From an uncultured Eubacteriales bacterium (lineage in GTDB: Bacteria; Bacillota; Clostridia; Christensenellales; Pumilibacteraceae), in NCBI GenBank assembly GCA_900555875.1, contig USNB01000010.1, forward strand, positions 1 to 15,057: a stretch of DNA of 15,057 nucleotides. Direction: 5' to 3'. The position numbers were made by a program, and so were the translations under genes. This document shows positions 1 to 6,766 of the stretch, piece after piece. The notes under the pieces are model-generated. The model saw nothing but the letters and a program-made list of their open reading frames with translations. It had not been told where the DNA came from and made no database searches. Each line of letters starts with the position of its first letter. The stretch's first letter is position 1.

Positions 1-78
1 GTGAAAACTTTGTATCCATCAAAAAATTTCAAGTAGTTATTAAAAAAATTAAAAGATATAATTAAAGGAGGAAGTAAC

Positions 79-549
79 ATGAAGAAAAAAATGGTGAGCG
101 TATTATTAACAGCTTCTATGCTGGCAGGAATGACATTATGTGCAGTCCCGGTTATGGCAGAAGATGCAGCGCCGGAGAACGAAGTTACCGGAGACGCTTC
201 CGCAGAAACGGGTCACGTCACCGTCGATACGGATAGCGGCACGATAATCATTTCGCCCGCAATGCTTTACATCATCAGCGATTCCGCGGAACGTCCGTAT
301 ATGGAAGACGAGAACGGCGATCCTGTTCCGCTCACGGCTCCCGGCTGGTCAGTATGGATGGGAAGCCTCGCCGAAGGGGACAGGATAATCGAAAGTACCG
401 TAAAGGTGACGGGTGAGCAGACAAATAAAGGTTTGTCCGGCAACAGTTTCGAAGACAAGGAGAATATCCGCATCGAGGACGCCGACGGCAACGACGTTAC
501 GTCCAATTATACGATAGTGCTTCTCGAAGGGATATTGACGGTGACCTGA
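79..549 (+). CDS. Small secreted protein with one bacterial Ig-like (MBG-type) repeat
   Basis: A 156-residue exported protein. The N-terminus is a clear Sec signal peptide: lysines at 2-4, a hydrophobic core at about 5-25, and a likely cut after VPVMA (residue 27). The rest, from about residue 60, matches the pattern of the Ig-like repeats found in tandem in large Clostridia surface proteins: a GSLAEGD turn, a VTGEQTNKG segment, then DADGNDVTSNYTI and a closing ILTVT strand. Such repeats normally sit in adhesins hundreds of residues long. Here one repeat stands alone, with no LPXTG motif, membrane anchor or catalytic domain. The ATG start follows a strong AAAGGAGG ribosome binding site at 64-71, and a terminator follows 27 bases after the stop. 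The role is unknown; a secreted cell-surface or matrix component is plausible. The domain call rests on remembered family patterns. Confidence 0.8.
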   Translation: MKKKMVSVLLTASMLAGMTLCAVPVMAEDAAPENEVTGDASAETGHVTVDTDSGTIIISPAMLYIISDSAERPYMEDENGDPVPLTAPGWSVWMGSLAEGDRIIESTVKVTGEQTNKGLSGNSFEDKENIRIEDADGNDVTSNYTIVLLEGILTVT

Positions 550-575
550 ATCCATACCGTATAAGACGCCGCAGT

Positions 576-608
576 AAGCCCCTTTCCGGTCTCAGGGAAG
601 GGGCTTTG
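576..608 (+). terminator. Intrinsic terminator after the Ig-like protein gene
   Basis: AAGCCCCTTTCC at 576-587 pairs with GGGAAGGGGCTT (12 bp with one G-U pair, 7 nt loop). Only a short T run follows, so termination may be partial. Confidence 0.7.
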
Positions 609-651
609 ACGTGCCGTGTATTCGGCGACGGGAGGAGCGGATCGCAAATCG

Positions 652-681
652 TTGACATTGCGGCGCCGTATGGGCTATAAT
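652..681 (+). promoter_or_regulatory. Sigma-A type promoter for the ABC-F gene
   Basis: TTGACA at 652-657 and TATAAT at 676-681 are both perfect consensus hexamers, 18 bp apart. The start codon at 729 lies about 40 bases beyond the expected transcription start. That leader is too short for the upstream-ORF attenuators that control many antibiotic-resistance ABC-F genes. Confidence 0.85.
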
Positions 682-728
682 AACGCCGTTCATCGGAAGC
701 GACGGCTTTCCGTGCGGAGGACGACCGA

Positions 729-2354
729 ATGATAAGATGCGATAAATTATGTCTGGCTTTCGGCGCGGACGTCATATTCGACGACGCGTGTTTTACCGTG
801 CGCGACGCGGAAAAGGCGGGTATAGTCGGAGTGAACGGCGCGGGCAAGACCACGCTGTTCAAAGTTCTGCTCGGCATCACCGAACCCGATTCCGGCACCG
901 TATCGTGCGGCCGTGCGCGTATCGGATACCTTCCGCAGGAAATAACGATCCCCGAAGACTGCGGCACCGTCTGGGACTATATCTATGACGGCCGTCCGAT
1001 AAGGGCGCTCAACGCCGAATATGAGGATATATGCGAAAAACTCGCGTCCGATCCGCCGGATACGGATAAGCTGCTGAAGCGTATGGGGCAGGTGCAGGAA
1101 GAGCTGGACCGACTTGACTGCTACAATGCCGAAGACGCGCTGCTCGATCTCATCGTCTCGTCCGGGCTGCCCGAAGATTGGCTGGACAAGGATCCGCACG
1201 AGCTGTCGGGGGGACAGAGGTCCCGTATAGCTTTTCTGAGACTGCTGTTTTCGGATGCGGATATACTGCTGCTCGACGAGCCGACCAATCATCTCGACAA
1301 AGATACCCGCGCGTTCGTGACGGATTATCTCAGGCGCTGTCACGGTTCGGTGCTCGTCATCAGCCACGACGCGGATTTTCTGAACGAGATCGCGGACGGT
1401 ATACTTTTTCTCGACAAGACGACTCACAGGATAGTCAGGTACGAGGGAAATTATTCGGAGTTCAAAAAGAAATATGCGCGGGACAGGCTGCTCCGCAGTC
1501 TGCGTATAGAACAGCAGGAGCGCGAGATAAAGCAGCTTGCCGAATTCGTCGCAAAGGCGCGCGCCGCCAGCCGGACGAACCATAATCTCAAACGCATGGG
1601 GCAGGACAGGGAGAAGAAGCTGGAGCGCAAACTCGGAGAGTTGGAAGCGCACGATAAAACGTATAAGCGCGTGAAAATGCAGTTCACTCCCCGCAGGCAG
1701 TCCCCGGCGGTGCCGATAGAAGTGTCCGATCTGTCGTTCGCATACCCGGGCGGAGAAAAGCTCTATTCCAAACTGTCGTTCTCGATAAGCGGAGGAGAAC
1801 GCTTTCTCGTCGTCGGAGAAAACGGCGCGGGCAAAAGCACGCTGCTCAAGCTGCTTACGGGCAGGCTCGCGCCCGACTCCGGCAGCATAACCGTGTCGCG
1901 GTATGCGGAAACGGCTTATTATGCGCAGGAATTGGAGCTTGTGGATCTTTCCGCGGATGTGCTCGAAAACGTGCGTACCGCCGATTATACCGATCTCGCT
2001 CTCAGGAACGTGCTCGGCAATTTTCTGTTCCCGGGGGATTCGGTATTCAAAAAAGCGTCCGTGCTTTCGCCGGGAGAAAAGGCGCGCGTCGCGCTCTGCA
2101 AAGTGTTGCTGTCAAAGGCGAACCTGCTTCTCCTCGACGAGCCGACCAACCATCTCGATCCCGATACGCAGGCGGTCATAGGCGACAACATAAACGATTA
2201 TACGGGCACCGTTATCGTCGTCAGTCATAGTCCCGCTTTCGTCGAGCGCATAGGGATCACGCGTATGCTTGTCCTGCCCGAGGGAAAGATAATGGACTAT
2301 TCGCGCGAGCTGCTGGAGTATTACTATATACTGAGCGACGAATTCCTGATGTAA
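729..2354 (+). CDS. ABC-F family ATP-binding protein (ribosome-associated)
   Basis: A 541-residue soluble protein with two ABC ATPase domains and no membrane segments, the hallmark of the ABC-F family, which acts on ribosomes and not in transport. Domain 1 has Walker A GVNGAGKTT (34-42), signature LSGGQ (159-163) and Walker B running into DEPTNHLD (183-190). A charged helical linker spans about 245-325. Domain 2 has Walker A GENGAGKST (363-371), a variant signature LSPGE (446-450), DEPTNHLD (470-477) and the H-loop histidine at 500. The length is normal for EttA/YdiF/Uup-like members. The ATG at 729 has GGAGG six bases upstream. It has its own promoter and stands alone. It could be a housekeeping translation factor or an antibiotic-protection protein. 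The absence of a regulatory leader or resistance neighbours favours the first, but the linker alone does not settle it. Confidence 0.95.
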   Translation: MIRCDKLCLAFGADVIFDDACFTVRDAEKAGIVGVNGAGKTTLFKVLLGITEPDSGTVSCGRARIGYLPQEITIPEDCGTVWDYIYDGRPIRALNAEYEDICEKLASDPPDTDKLLKRMGQVQEELDRLDCYNAEDALLDLIVSSGLPEDWLDKDPHELSGGQRSRIAFLRLLFSDADILLLDEPTNHLDKDTRAFVTDYLRRCHGSVLVISHDADFLNEIADGILFLDKTTHRIVRYEGNYSEFKKKYARDRLLRSLRIEQQEREIKQLAEFVAKARAASRTNHNLKRMGQDREKKLERKLGELEAHDKTYKRVKMQFTPRRQSPAVPIEVSDLSFAYPGGEKLYSKLSFSISGGERFLVVGENGAGKSTLLKLLTGRLAPDSGSITVSRYAETAYYAQELELVDLSADVLENVRTADYTDLALRNVLGNFLFPGDSVFKKASVLSPGEKARVALCKVLLSKANLLLLDEPTNHLDPDTQAVIGDNINDYTGTVIVVSHSPAFVERIGITRMLVLPEGKIMDYSRELLEYYYILSDEFLM

Positions 2355-2409
2355 CTCTGCCGCGCGTCATGTTTTTCGTATCCGACGCATTTATTTTTTT
2401 CGAATGCTA

Positions 2410-2438
2410 TTGAAATCTTTGAAAGTATGTGCTATACT
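2410..2438 (+). promoter_or_regulatory. Sigma-A type promoter for the small membrane-protein gene
   Basis: TTGAAA at 2410-2415 and TATACT at 2433-2438 with a 17 bp spacer. A ribosome binding site (CGGAGGG, 2454-2460) and an ATG at 2473 follow at normal distances. Confidence 0.8.
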
Positions 2439-2472
2439 CTTGTATGACCACGTCGGAGGGAAGGCGGCGGTT

Positions 2473-2651
2473 ATGTGGAAAGTGATAATGGTAGAGGATG
2501 AAAACTAGGCTGCGGAAATGGTCTCGCTCCGTGGGCGATCGGTCTGCTGATAGGCAATATCGTCATATACGCGCTCATCATCGGCGGTATCGTATGGATC
2601 GTGCTTCGTCTCCTCGACAGCCGCAAGAATCCCGAGAAGTATAAGCACTGA
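2473..2651 (+). pseudogene. Small single-pass membrane protein gene, frameshifted
   Basis: The ATG at 2473 sits behind a good promoter and ribosome binding site, but the frame ends after 11 codons (MWKVIMVEDEN, stop 2506-2508). The -1 frame is open from 2502 to a stop at 2649-2651 and encodes a membrane helix of about 20 residues beginning APWAIGLLIGNIVIY, then a basic tail ending NPEKYKH. That frame has no usual start codon of its own. One extra A in the A4 run at 2501-2504 would join the halves into a 59-residue protein. A terminator follows 30 bases later, so promoter, ribosome binding site, coding frame and terminator form a complete unit apart from this one base. It is either a recent pseudogene or a base error in the assembly. 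No canonical slippery heptamer is present, so programmed frameshifting is less likely. Family not recognised. Confidence 0.55.
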
Positions 2652-2681
2652 TAAAATTCGTCCGGCAGCGACCGGAAGAAC

Positions 2682-2709
2682 GAAAGCCGCCCCTGACGGG
2701 GCGGCTTTC
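2682..2709 (+). terminator. Intrinsic terminator
   Basis: A perfect 12 bp stem, GAAAGCCGCCCC pairing with GGGGCGGCTTTC, with a TGAC loop at 2694-2697. The T run after the stem is weak. Confidence 0.75.
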
Positions 2710-2743
2710 ATGTCTCCGGCGCATTTGCTTTGTTCTTATACAC

Positions 2744-2772
2744 TTGACAAATTTATCCGAAAATGCTATCAT
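2744..2772 (+). promoter_or_regulatory. Extended -10 sigma-A promoter
   Basis: TTGACA at 2744-2749 and TATCAT at 2767-2772, 17 bp apart, with TG at 2764-2765 making an extended -10. It drives the gene starting at 2835. Confidence 0.85.
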
Positions 2773-2834
2773 TTTACCCGTAAAGCGCCGTCGGACGGGG
2801 CTCGCAGACTAAAATATAAAAGGAGACATCACAA

Positions 2835-3434
2835 ATGGACGAGAAGGAACAGCGGCAGATATTCGTAAAGGCCGCAAAAGAATATGGCGAAGCGGTAGGG
2901 CTGCTCAGGGCGATAGCCGAAGTGCAGGCGGATATACGCAAAAAGAACGGAGCGTCCTTCGATCCGGATATATTCTGCCGTCAGTATGACGTCCTGTTGC
3001 AATATTCGCTCATCGAGCTTGCGGCGAGCGACGAACACGCTTCGGGTACGGAGCTTGCGTTCATCAACAGCATCACGAACTACGGCGATATCGTGCGCGT
3101 ACTCAATGCAAAGAACAAAACGGATCTTACGTGGGAAGCCATCGTCGTATCGGACAACGCTTCGCTCAAACGTCTGCTCGACGCGTGGAGACCCGCGATC
3201 GACGATATCTGCGAGGAGTTCACTAACGATTTCGCCCTGGTCGACGCGATCATCCCTCAGGATCTGCTGAAGACGTTTGTCGACCGCACCGCAAGCATAC
3301 TCAGCTGTCTCATGTCGATAGACGGAGATTTCAGCGACGCGGAACAGAATTCGCTCAATACCAACTACATAATGAAGGTCATTGGCGGAATCAACGAGAA
3401 AGTAGGGCATTTCGAGAGCATCATAAACAAATAA
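2835..3434 (+). CDS. Hypothetical helical protein, possibly TerB-like
   Basis: A 199-residue soluble protein with no signal peptide or membrane helix, apparently all alpha-helical. It has two similar acidic turns inside helical pairs: AASDEHASGTE near residue 64 and SIDGDFSDAEQ near 170. Both loosely recall the acidic metal-binding turns of TerB-type domains (D-G-x-x-S-x-x-E). This resemblance is weak and is an inference; the protein is not recognised from any well-known family. The start is certain: AAAAGGAG lies seven bases before the ATG. It forms a single-gene unit between its own extended -10 promoter and an intrinsic terminator, so it is likely a cytoplasmic protein expressed on its own. 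Confidence 0.85.
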   Translation: MDEKEQRQIFVKAAKEYGEAVGLLRAIAEVQADIRKKNGASFDPDIFCRQYDVLLQYSLIELAASDEHASGTELAFINSITNYGDIVRVLNAKNKTDLTWEAIVVSDNASLKRLLDAWRPAIDDICEEFTNDFALVDAIIPQDLLKTFVDRTASILSCLMSIDGDFSDAEQNSLNTNYIMKVIGGINEKVGHFESIINK

Positions 3435-3449
3435 GCATGTAAACATGAC

Positions 3450-3475
3450 AAAAAACCGCCTGCGGGCGGTTTTTT
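3450..3475 (+). terminator. Intrinsic terminator
   Basis: The stem AAAAAACCGCC pairs with GGCGGTTTTTT (11 bp, TGCG loop), giving a textbook T run at 3470-3475. Its symmetry lets it act in both directions. Confidence 0.9.
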
Positions 3476-3606
3476 CGTATGCTCGTTCTGCGCTCGGGCG
3501 GCAGATCCTGCGTTTTGCGCCGTGCGCTCTGCCGCGGATCGCGGATCGGGAGAAAAGCGGCGGCGCGGGATGCGGATCATATATGTACATATGCGCATAT
3601 GACGGT

Positions 3607-3631
3607 AAAGACCGGTACTCCGCCGGTCTTT
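3607..3631 (-). terminator. Terminator for the cation exporter gene
   Basis: AAAGACCGG at 3607-3615 pairs with CCGGTCTTT at 3623-3631 (9 bp, 7 nt loop). It lies just beyond the minus-strand stop codon at 3636-3638. The T run is short, so efficiency is uncertain. Confidence 0.6.
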
Positions 3632-3635
3632 CGGT

Positions 3636-4748
3636 CTATTCTCTGTCTATCGTCACCACCGGTTCGTAATCGCCGAGCGAGCGCACCGCGTCCTCCGCCT
3701 CGCGTTTCAGTTCGGCGTCGCCGGCAGGGTAGGAATAGGGCGCTCCTACGTCGAACACAACTTTGTCGACGGTCCCGCGTATGAGACGGAAGTCGTGTAC
3801 TTCCACGCCTTCGTTCGGATGTTCGATCGCTTCGCGCACTTTTTTCTCGAGTGCCAGCGCCTGTTCGTCCGCGAGGTCCACGGGGTCGAGATGAGCGGTG
3901 AGAGTGACGCCGAGTTCGTCCGAGACGCGTCTTTCGATGGAATCGAGGGCGGTGTGCGAGGTCAGCGCGTCCACGGAAGCGTCCATTTCCACATGCACGG
4001 TGGCAAACGCCACGCCTTTTCCGTAGCCGTATACGCGCAGATCGTGCATGCCGAGCACGCCGTCGCCCGAAAGGATTATTTCCTTCATCCTGTCGGTGAG
4101 CGCTTTGTCGGGAGCCTGCCCGAGCAGTTTCGAGCCTGCTTCGAGCAGTATCTTCAGACCCTGCCACACGATGAACAGCGCAACGAGCGCGCCCGCCCAT
4201 CCGTCTGCGGGGAATCCCGTTCCGATCAGTATGCCCACGCCCGCGCCGACCGCTGCTGTGGCTGCGCAATCGCACAGGCTGTCTGTGGCGGCGGCTTTGA
4301 GCGGATCGGAATTCAGCCGCTTCGCCATGATGCGGTATAGCGCGAACATCCCGAGCTTGACGACGACGGAAATGCCGAGCACAAGAAAGACCACCCACGA
4401 GGTATCCGTCGTTTCGCCGGATATTATCTTGCTTATCGATTCTCTCATCAGCTCGACTGCGAGGAAGAGCACGAGAAAGCCGGTCACCATGGACGCCACG
4501 TATTCGGCAAGGCGGTGACCGTAGGGGTGCTCTTTGTCCGCCGGTTTTTCGGAGACGCAGAAAGAAACGAGCGACACCGCGCTGCTTCCGCAGTCGCTGA
4601 GGTTGTTGAACCCGTCCGCCATGACGGATACGAGCCCGCTCACTGCGCCTACGGCTATCTTTGCGCCCGCAAGCATCAGGTTGCACGCGATGCCTATGCC
4701 GCTTGTCAGCATGCCGCTTCGCGCTCTTTGTTCCGTTCCGTTTTTCAT
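3636..4748 (-). CDS. Cation diffusion facilitator (CDF) family metal exporter
   Basis: A 370-residue membrane protein with about six transmembrane helices and a cytoplasmic C-terminal domain. It exports divalent metal in exchange for protons. Family marks, numbered from the chosen start, are ADGFNNLSD in helix 2 (N48 and D52), HPYGHR in the loop (74-79) and TDSLCD in helix 5 (D156 and D160). An NxxxD plus DxxxD metal site, instead of HxxxD, resembles manganese-exporting members such as streptococcal MntE, so Mn2+ is a reasonable guess but not proven. After the dimerisation domain there is an extra segment (VHDFRLIRG onward) common in Clostridia members. The frame is open up to an ATG at 4799, but a perfect promoter lies inside that extension and there is no ribosome binding site before 4799. 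The start is therefore placed at 4748, where the predicted transcript itself begins (leaderless). Confidence 0.9.
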   Translation of the reverse strand: MKNGTEQRARSGMLTSGIGIACNLMLAGAKIAVGAVSGLVSVMADGFNNLSDCGSSAVSLVSFCVSEKPADKEHPYGHRLAEYVASMVTGFLVLFLAVELMRESISKIISGETTDTSWVVFLVLGISVVVKLGMFALYRIMAKRLNSDPLKAAATDSLCDCAATAAVGAGVGILIGTGFPADGWAGALVALFIVWQGLKILLEAGSKLLGQAPDKALTDRMKEIILSGDGVLGMHDLRVYGYGKGVAFATVHVEMDASVDALTSHTALDSIERRVSDELGVTLTAHLDPVDLADEQALALEKKVREAIEHPNEGVEVHDFRLIRGTVDKVVFDVGAPYSYPAGDAELKREAEDAVRSLGDYEPVVTIDRE

Positions 4749-4754
4749 TCCACT

Positions 4755-4783
4755 ATTATATGACTCTCCGCCGTGAATGTCAA
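4755..4783 (-). promoter_or_regulatory. Consensus promoter predicting a leaderless exporter mRNA
   Basis: On the minus strand, TTGACA (4783-4778) and TATAAT (4760-4755) are both perfect, 17 bp apart. The expected transcription start, about 7 bases past the -10, falls on the A of the ATG at 4748-4746. Confidence 0.85.
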
Positions 4784-4852
4784 CTTTCTTTTCCGGCATG
4801 GCAAATCGACTTTGCGCGGCGCGCCTGCTTGGCTCCGATCGCTTAAAAACGC

Positions 4853-4881
4853 TTGCGATTTACGGGGAAATGCTTTATACT
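4853..4881 (+). promoter_or_regulatory. Promoter for the unknown protein / kinase operon
   Basis: TTGCGA at 4853-4858 and TATACT at 4876-4881, 17 bp apart. It is divergent from the exporter promoter about 70 bp away. The TTG that could extend the next gene upstream is part of this -35, which excludes it as a start codon. Confidence 0.75.
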
Positions 4882-4933
4882 GTTCTATGAGAATTTTGGC
4901 ATGCCGCGGGCGTGCGGGGAGAGTTTACCCTTT

Positions 4934-5710
4934 ATGATGGAAGCGGAATTTGAAGAATACGTAGACGACAGCGACGACGCCGTATATGACTTCTGCGACG
5001 CGTGCAGGGAGCTTGCCGACGTCAAGTTCATCATGGCGGAGCGCAGGATAAGCGAACTGCTCGTCATGATCGCGACGTCCGGGAAACTTCAGGCTATAGT
5101 GGCAAACGCGTGCGCGGGATTCGATTTCCGCGAAGCGTTTGCGAAAGCGCGCGTCAGGGCGGGCAAGCGTTATTCGCTGCTGCCTCCGTCGCGCCCCCGC
5201 GAGCTGATAGCTTTCGCGGTCAACCTTCTTTACGCGTTCGATACGCACGAGGTCGGGCTTCAGGAGTTCCTCGACGAATATTACTATTCGGGGAACGGCG
5301 TGAGCTTCGCTTTCATGTCGTTCGCTCACAACGTCGTCGTGCCGCTCGCCGACTGCGTGCTCGGAGAGCTTCGTGCGTTCAGCGAGAACGCGCACGAGCG
5401 CATCGAACCGCGCGAGGAGACAGTCACCGAAGTGGAACCGTTCATCCCCGACGAGGCGGTCTCGGATATCACCGAACGTCTTGCGGATATGTGCGAGCTG
5501 GCGGAGAGGTCGGGCGCGTCGCGGCGTGAGCTGGACGAGCTTTTCAGCGTGGCAGGCGCTCTCGGAGAGAGCGTCGCAAAACAGGACATACGTCTTTCCC
5601 GCACGCTGCTCGTAGGACTGCGCGGCGTGGTCGCGTCGGGCGGGCTTTCCGCACGGCTGGGAGAGAAGGTGGATGAACTCGATGAGACGCTCAGGCATTT
5701 CGGAGTGTGA
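4934..5710 (+). CDS. Conserved-looking hypothetical protein, partner of the ProB-like kinase
   Basis: A 258-residue soluble, mostly helical protein with no signal peptide or membrane segment. The first 20 residues are very acidic (EFEEYVDDSDDAVYDF). A central region (about 80-160) has the string LLPPSRPRELIAFAVNLLY followed by LQEFLDEYYY. After an acidic linker near 185 comes a helical C-terminal part. No family or catalytic motif was recognised. The ATG at 4934 follows GGGGAGAG (4916-4923) with a 10-base gap; a second ATG directly after it could also serve. The frame is open further upstream, but the promoter lies there. Its stop is three bases before the kinase start, and the kinase ribosome binding site is inside its last codons. 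The two are almost certainly co-transcribed and translationally coupled, and they probably work together. Confidence 0.85.
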   Translation: MMEAEFEEYVDDSDDAVYDFCDACRELADVKFIMAERRISELLVMIATSGKLQAIVANACAGFDFREAFAKARVRAGKRYSLLPPSRPRELIAFAVNLLYAFDTHEVGLQEFLDEYYYSGNGVSFAFMSFAHNVVVPLADCVLGELRAFSENAHERIEPREETVTEVEPFIPDEAVSDITERLADMCELAERSGASRRELDELFSVAGALGESVAKQDIRLSRTLLVGLRGVVASGGLSARLGEKVDELDETLRHFGV

Positions 5711-5713
5711 CGG

Positions 5714-6535
5714 ATGATAGAACTCGTAGGAAAAATAGGTTCGATGGCGCTTATTGACGCCAAGCACGGAGACATAGATTACAACAAGTTCGCGATGATA
5801 GGTCACTGGCTCACGCCGGGCACGGTGTGGGTGACGAGCGGCGCGGTGGAGATAGGCAGGCTGGATTACATGCGCCGCAGCGGCGGGCAGCTTTCCGGCA
5901 GCGACGAGGACGTCAAGGCGGATTATTCGGCGCAGGGGCAGGCGATACTCATGGAGACGTACCGCCGTTTCATCGATCCGCGTTACTCCGTCCGGCAGGT
6001 GCTCGTCGAGCACGCGCATTTCAACAACGACGTATCGCGCGCTCACATACTTTCTCTTCTTCTTCGCGCGAGCGAGCAGCACGCCATCCCTATAGTCAAT
6101 TATAACGACGCGGTGGCGGTCGAAGAGCTGCGCAAGACGGAGCTGTCCAACCTCGCGCGCGAGGGCAGGAACACCGTCGAACTCGTGGATAACGACGAGA
6201 CGGCGGCGCAGATCGCTTGTCTGACGGGTGCGAAACGCCTTCTCATCCTCTCCACGCTCGACGGCGTATATCGCGATATAAGCGACAAGTCGTCGCTCAT
6301 AACGGAGATAACGGGCACCAAAGAAGAAGTGCTGAACAAGATCGACGAATACAAGAGCCGCTGCGTCGGTGCTTCGCGCAAGGGCGCGGGCGGAGCCGCG
6401 GCGAAGCTCGAATACATCAAGCCCTGCGTGCGTGCGGGCATAGACGTCATCATAGGTTCAGCATCCCACGACGTGCGCAACGTGCTGTCCGGAGCTGTCC
6501 CGAGGACGTTTATATCCGTGAGGGACGGCGCATAG
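5714..6535 (+). CDS. Amino acid kinase family protein, divergent glutamate 5-kinase (ProB)-like
   Basis: A 273-residue cytoplasmic enzyme with the amino acid kinase fold, closest in motif order to glutamate 5-kinase, which phosphorylates the side-chain carboxylate of glutamate. Visible in order: GKIGS (6-10, the phosphate-binding lysine loop), TSGAVEIGR (41-49), IPIVNYNDAV (125-134, the IINENDAV site), LVDNDETAAQIA (157-168), STLDGVYRD (180-188) and KGAGGAAAK (223-231, where ProB usually has GTGGMxTK). It ends after the kinase domain, with no PUA domain. Changes at the NEND and GTGGM positions, and no proA next door, leave the substrate open: it may be a ProB or a kinase for another small carboxylate. 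GGAG sits eight bases before the ATG. It is the second gene of a two-gene operon. Confidence 0.85.
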   Translation: MIELVGKIGSMALIDAKHGDIDYNKFAMIGHWLTPGTVWVTSGAVEIGRLDYMRRSGGQLSGSDEDVKADYSAQGQAILMETYRRFIDPRYSVRQVLVEHAHFNNDVSRAHILSLLLRASEQHAIPIVNYNDAVAVEELRKTELSNLAREGRNTVELVDNDETAAQIACLTGAKRLLILSTLDGVYRDISDKSSLITEITGTKEEVLNKIDEYKSRCVGASRKGAGGAAAKLEYIKPCVRAGIDVIIGSASHDVRNVLSGAVPRTFISVRDGA

Positions 6536-6580
6536 CACTACTCTGACGGGCTACGTGCTCGGTCATTTACTCCGCCTCGC

Positions 6581-6606
6581 ACTACCGTTTGCTCGGCGAC
6601 GGTAGT
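6581..6606. repeat. Inverted repeat downstream of the kinase gene
   Basis: ACTACCGT at 6581-6588 and ACGGTAGT at 6599-6606 form an 8 bp stem with a 10 nt loop. There is no T run on either side, so it is not a standard terminator. Confidence 0.55.
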
Positions 6607-6642
6607 AAACTCCCTCGCCAGCTGCCCGTCATAGCAGCACTC

Positions 6643-6703
6643 TGCGCCGTCCGCTGTATCGGAAAAAGAGGATGCGCTTTGCTTGCGCCGTCCGCTGTTT
6701 CGG
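6643..6703. repeat. Direct repeat pair, 20 bp, one mismatch
   Basis: The 20 bases at 6643-6662 (beginning TGCGCCGTCCGCTGT) recur at 6684-6703 with one mismatch at the sixteenth base. The copies start 41 bp apart. They lie in the 231 bp gap between the kinase and lipoprotein genes. I see no promoter in that gap good enough to report. Confidence 0.75.
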
Positions 6704-6766
6704 GGGCGGGAGAATGGGCATCCCTGTATTTGTTTTGATAAACTTGGATCAAGAGGAGAAGATGAT

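Noticed and set aside
57..62. TATAAT as the promoter of the first gene
   Set aside because: Transcription from it would start at about 69, inside the AAAGGAGG ribosome binding site at 64-71, and no -35 lies at the right distance. The real promoter is probably to the left of the window.
2473..2508. MWKVIMVEDEN as the start of a response-regulator receiver domain
   Set aside because: The hydrophobic start followed by V-E-D-E resembles a receiver, but the continuation in the neighbouring frame is a single membrane helix with a short basic tail, and the terminator follows at once. There is no room for a receiver domain.
4746..4799. Upstream start at 4799 for the cation exporter
   Set aside because: There is no ribosome binding site before it, and the 17 extra residues are encoded by the consensus promoter itself.
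4925..6082. Long minus-strand open frame (385 codons) opposite the unknown protein and kinase genes
   Set aside because: It is the shadow of two well-supported plus-strand genes with a promoter, ribosome binding sites and family motifs. Its translation is low-complexity in His/Arg and has no start signals.
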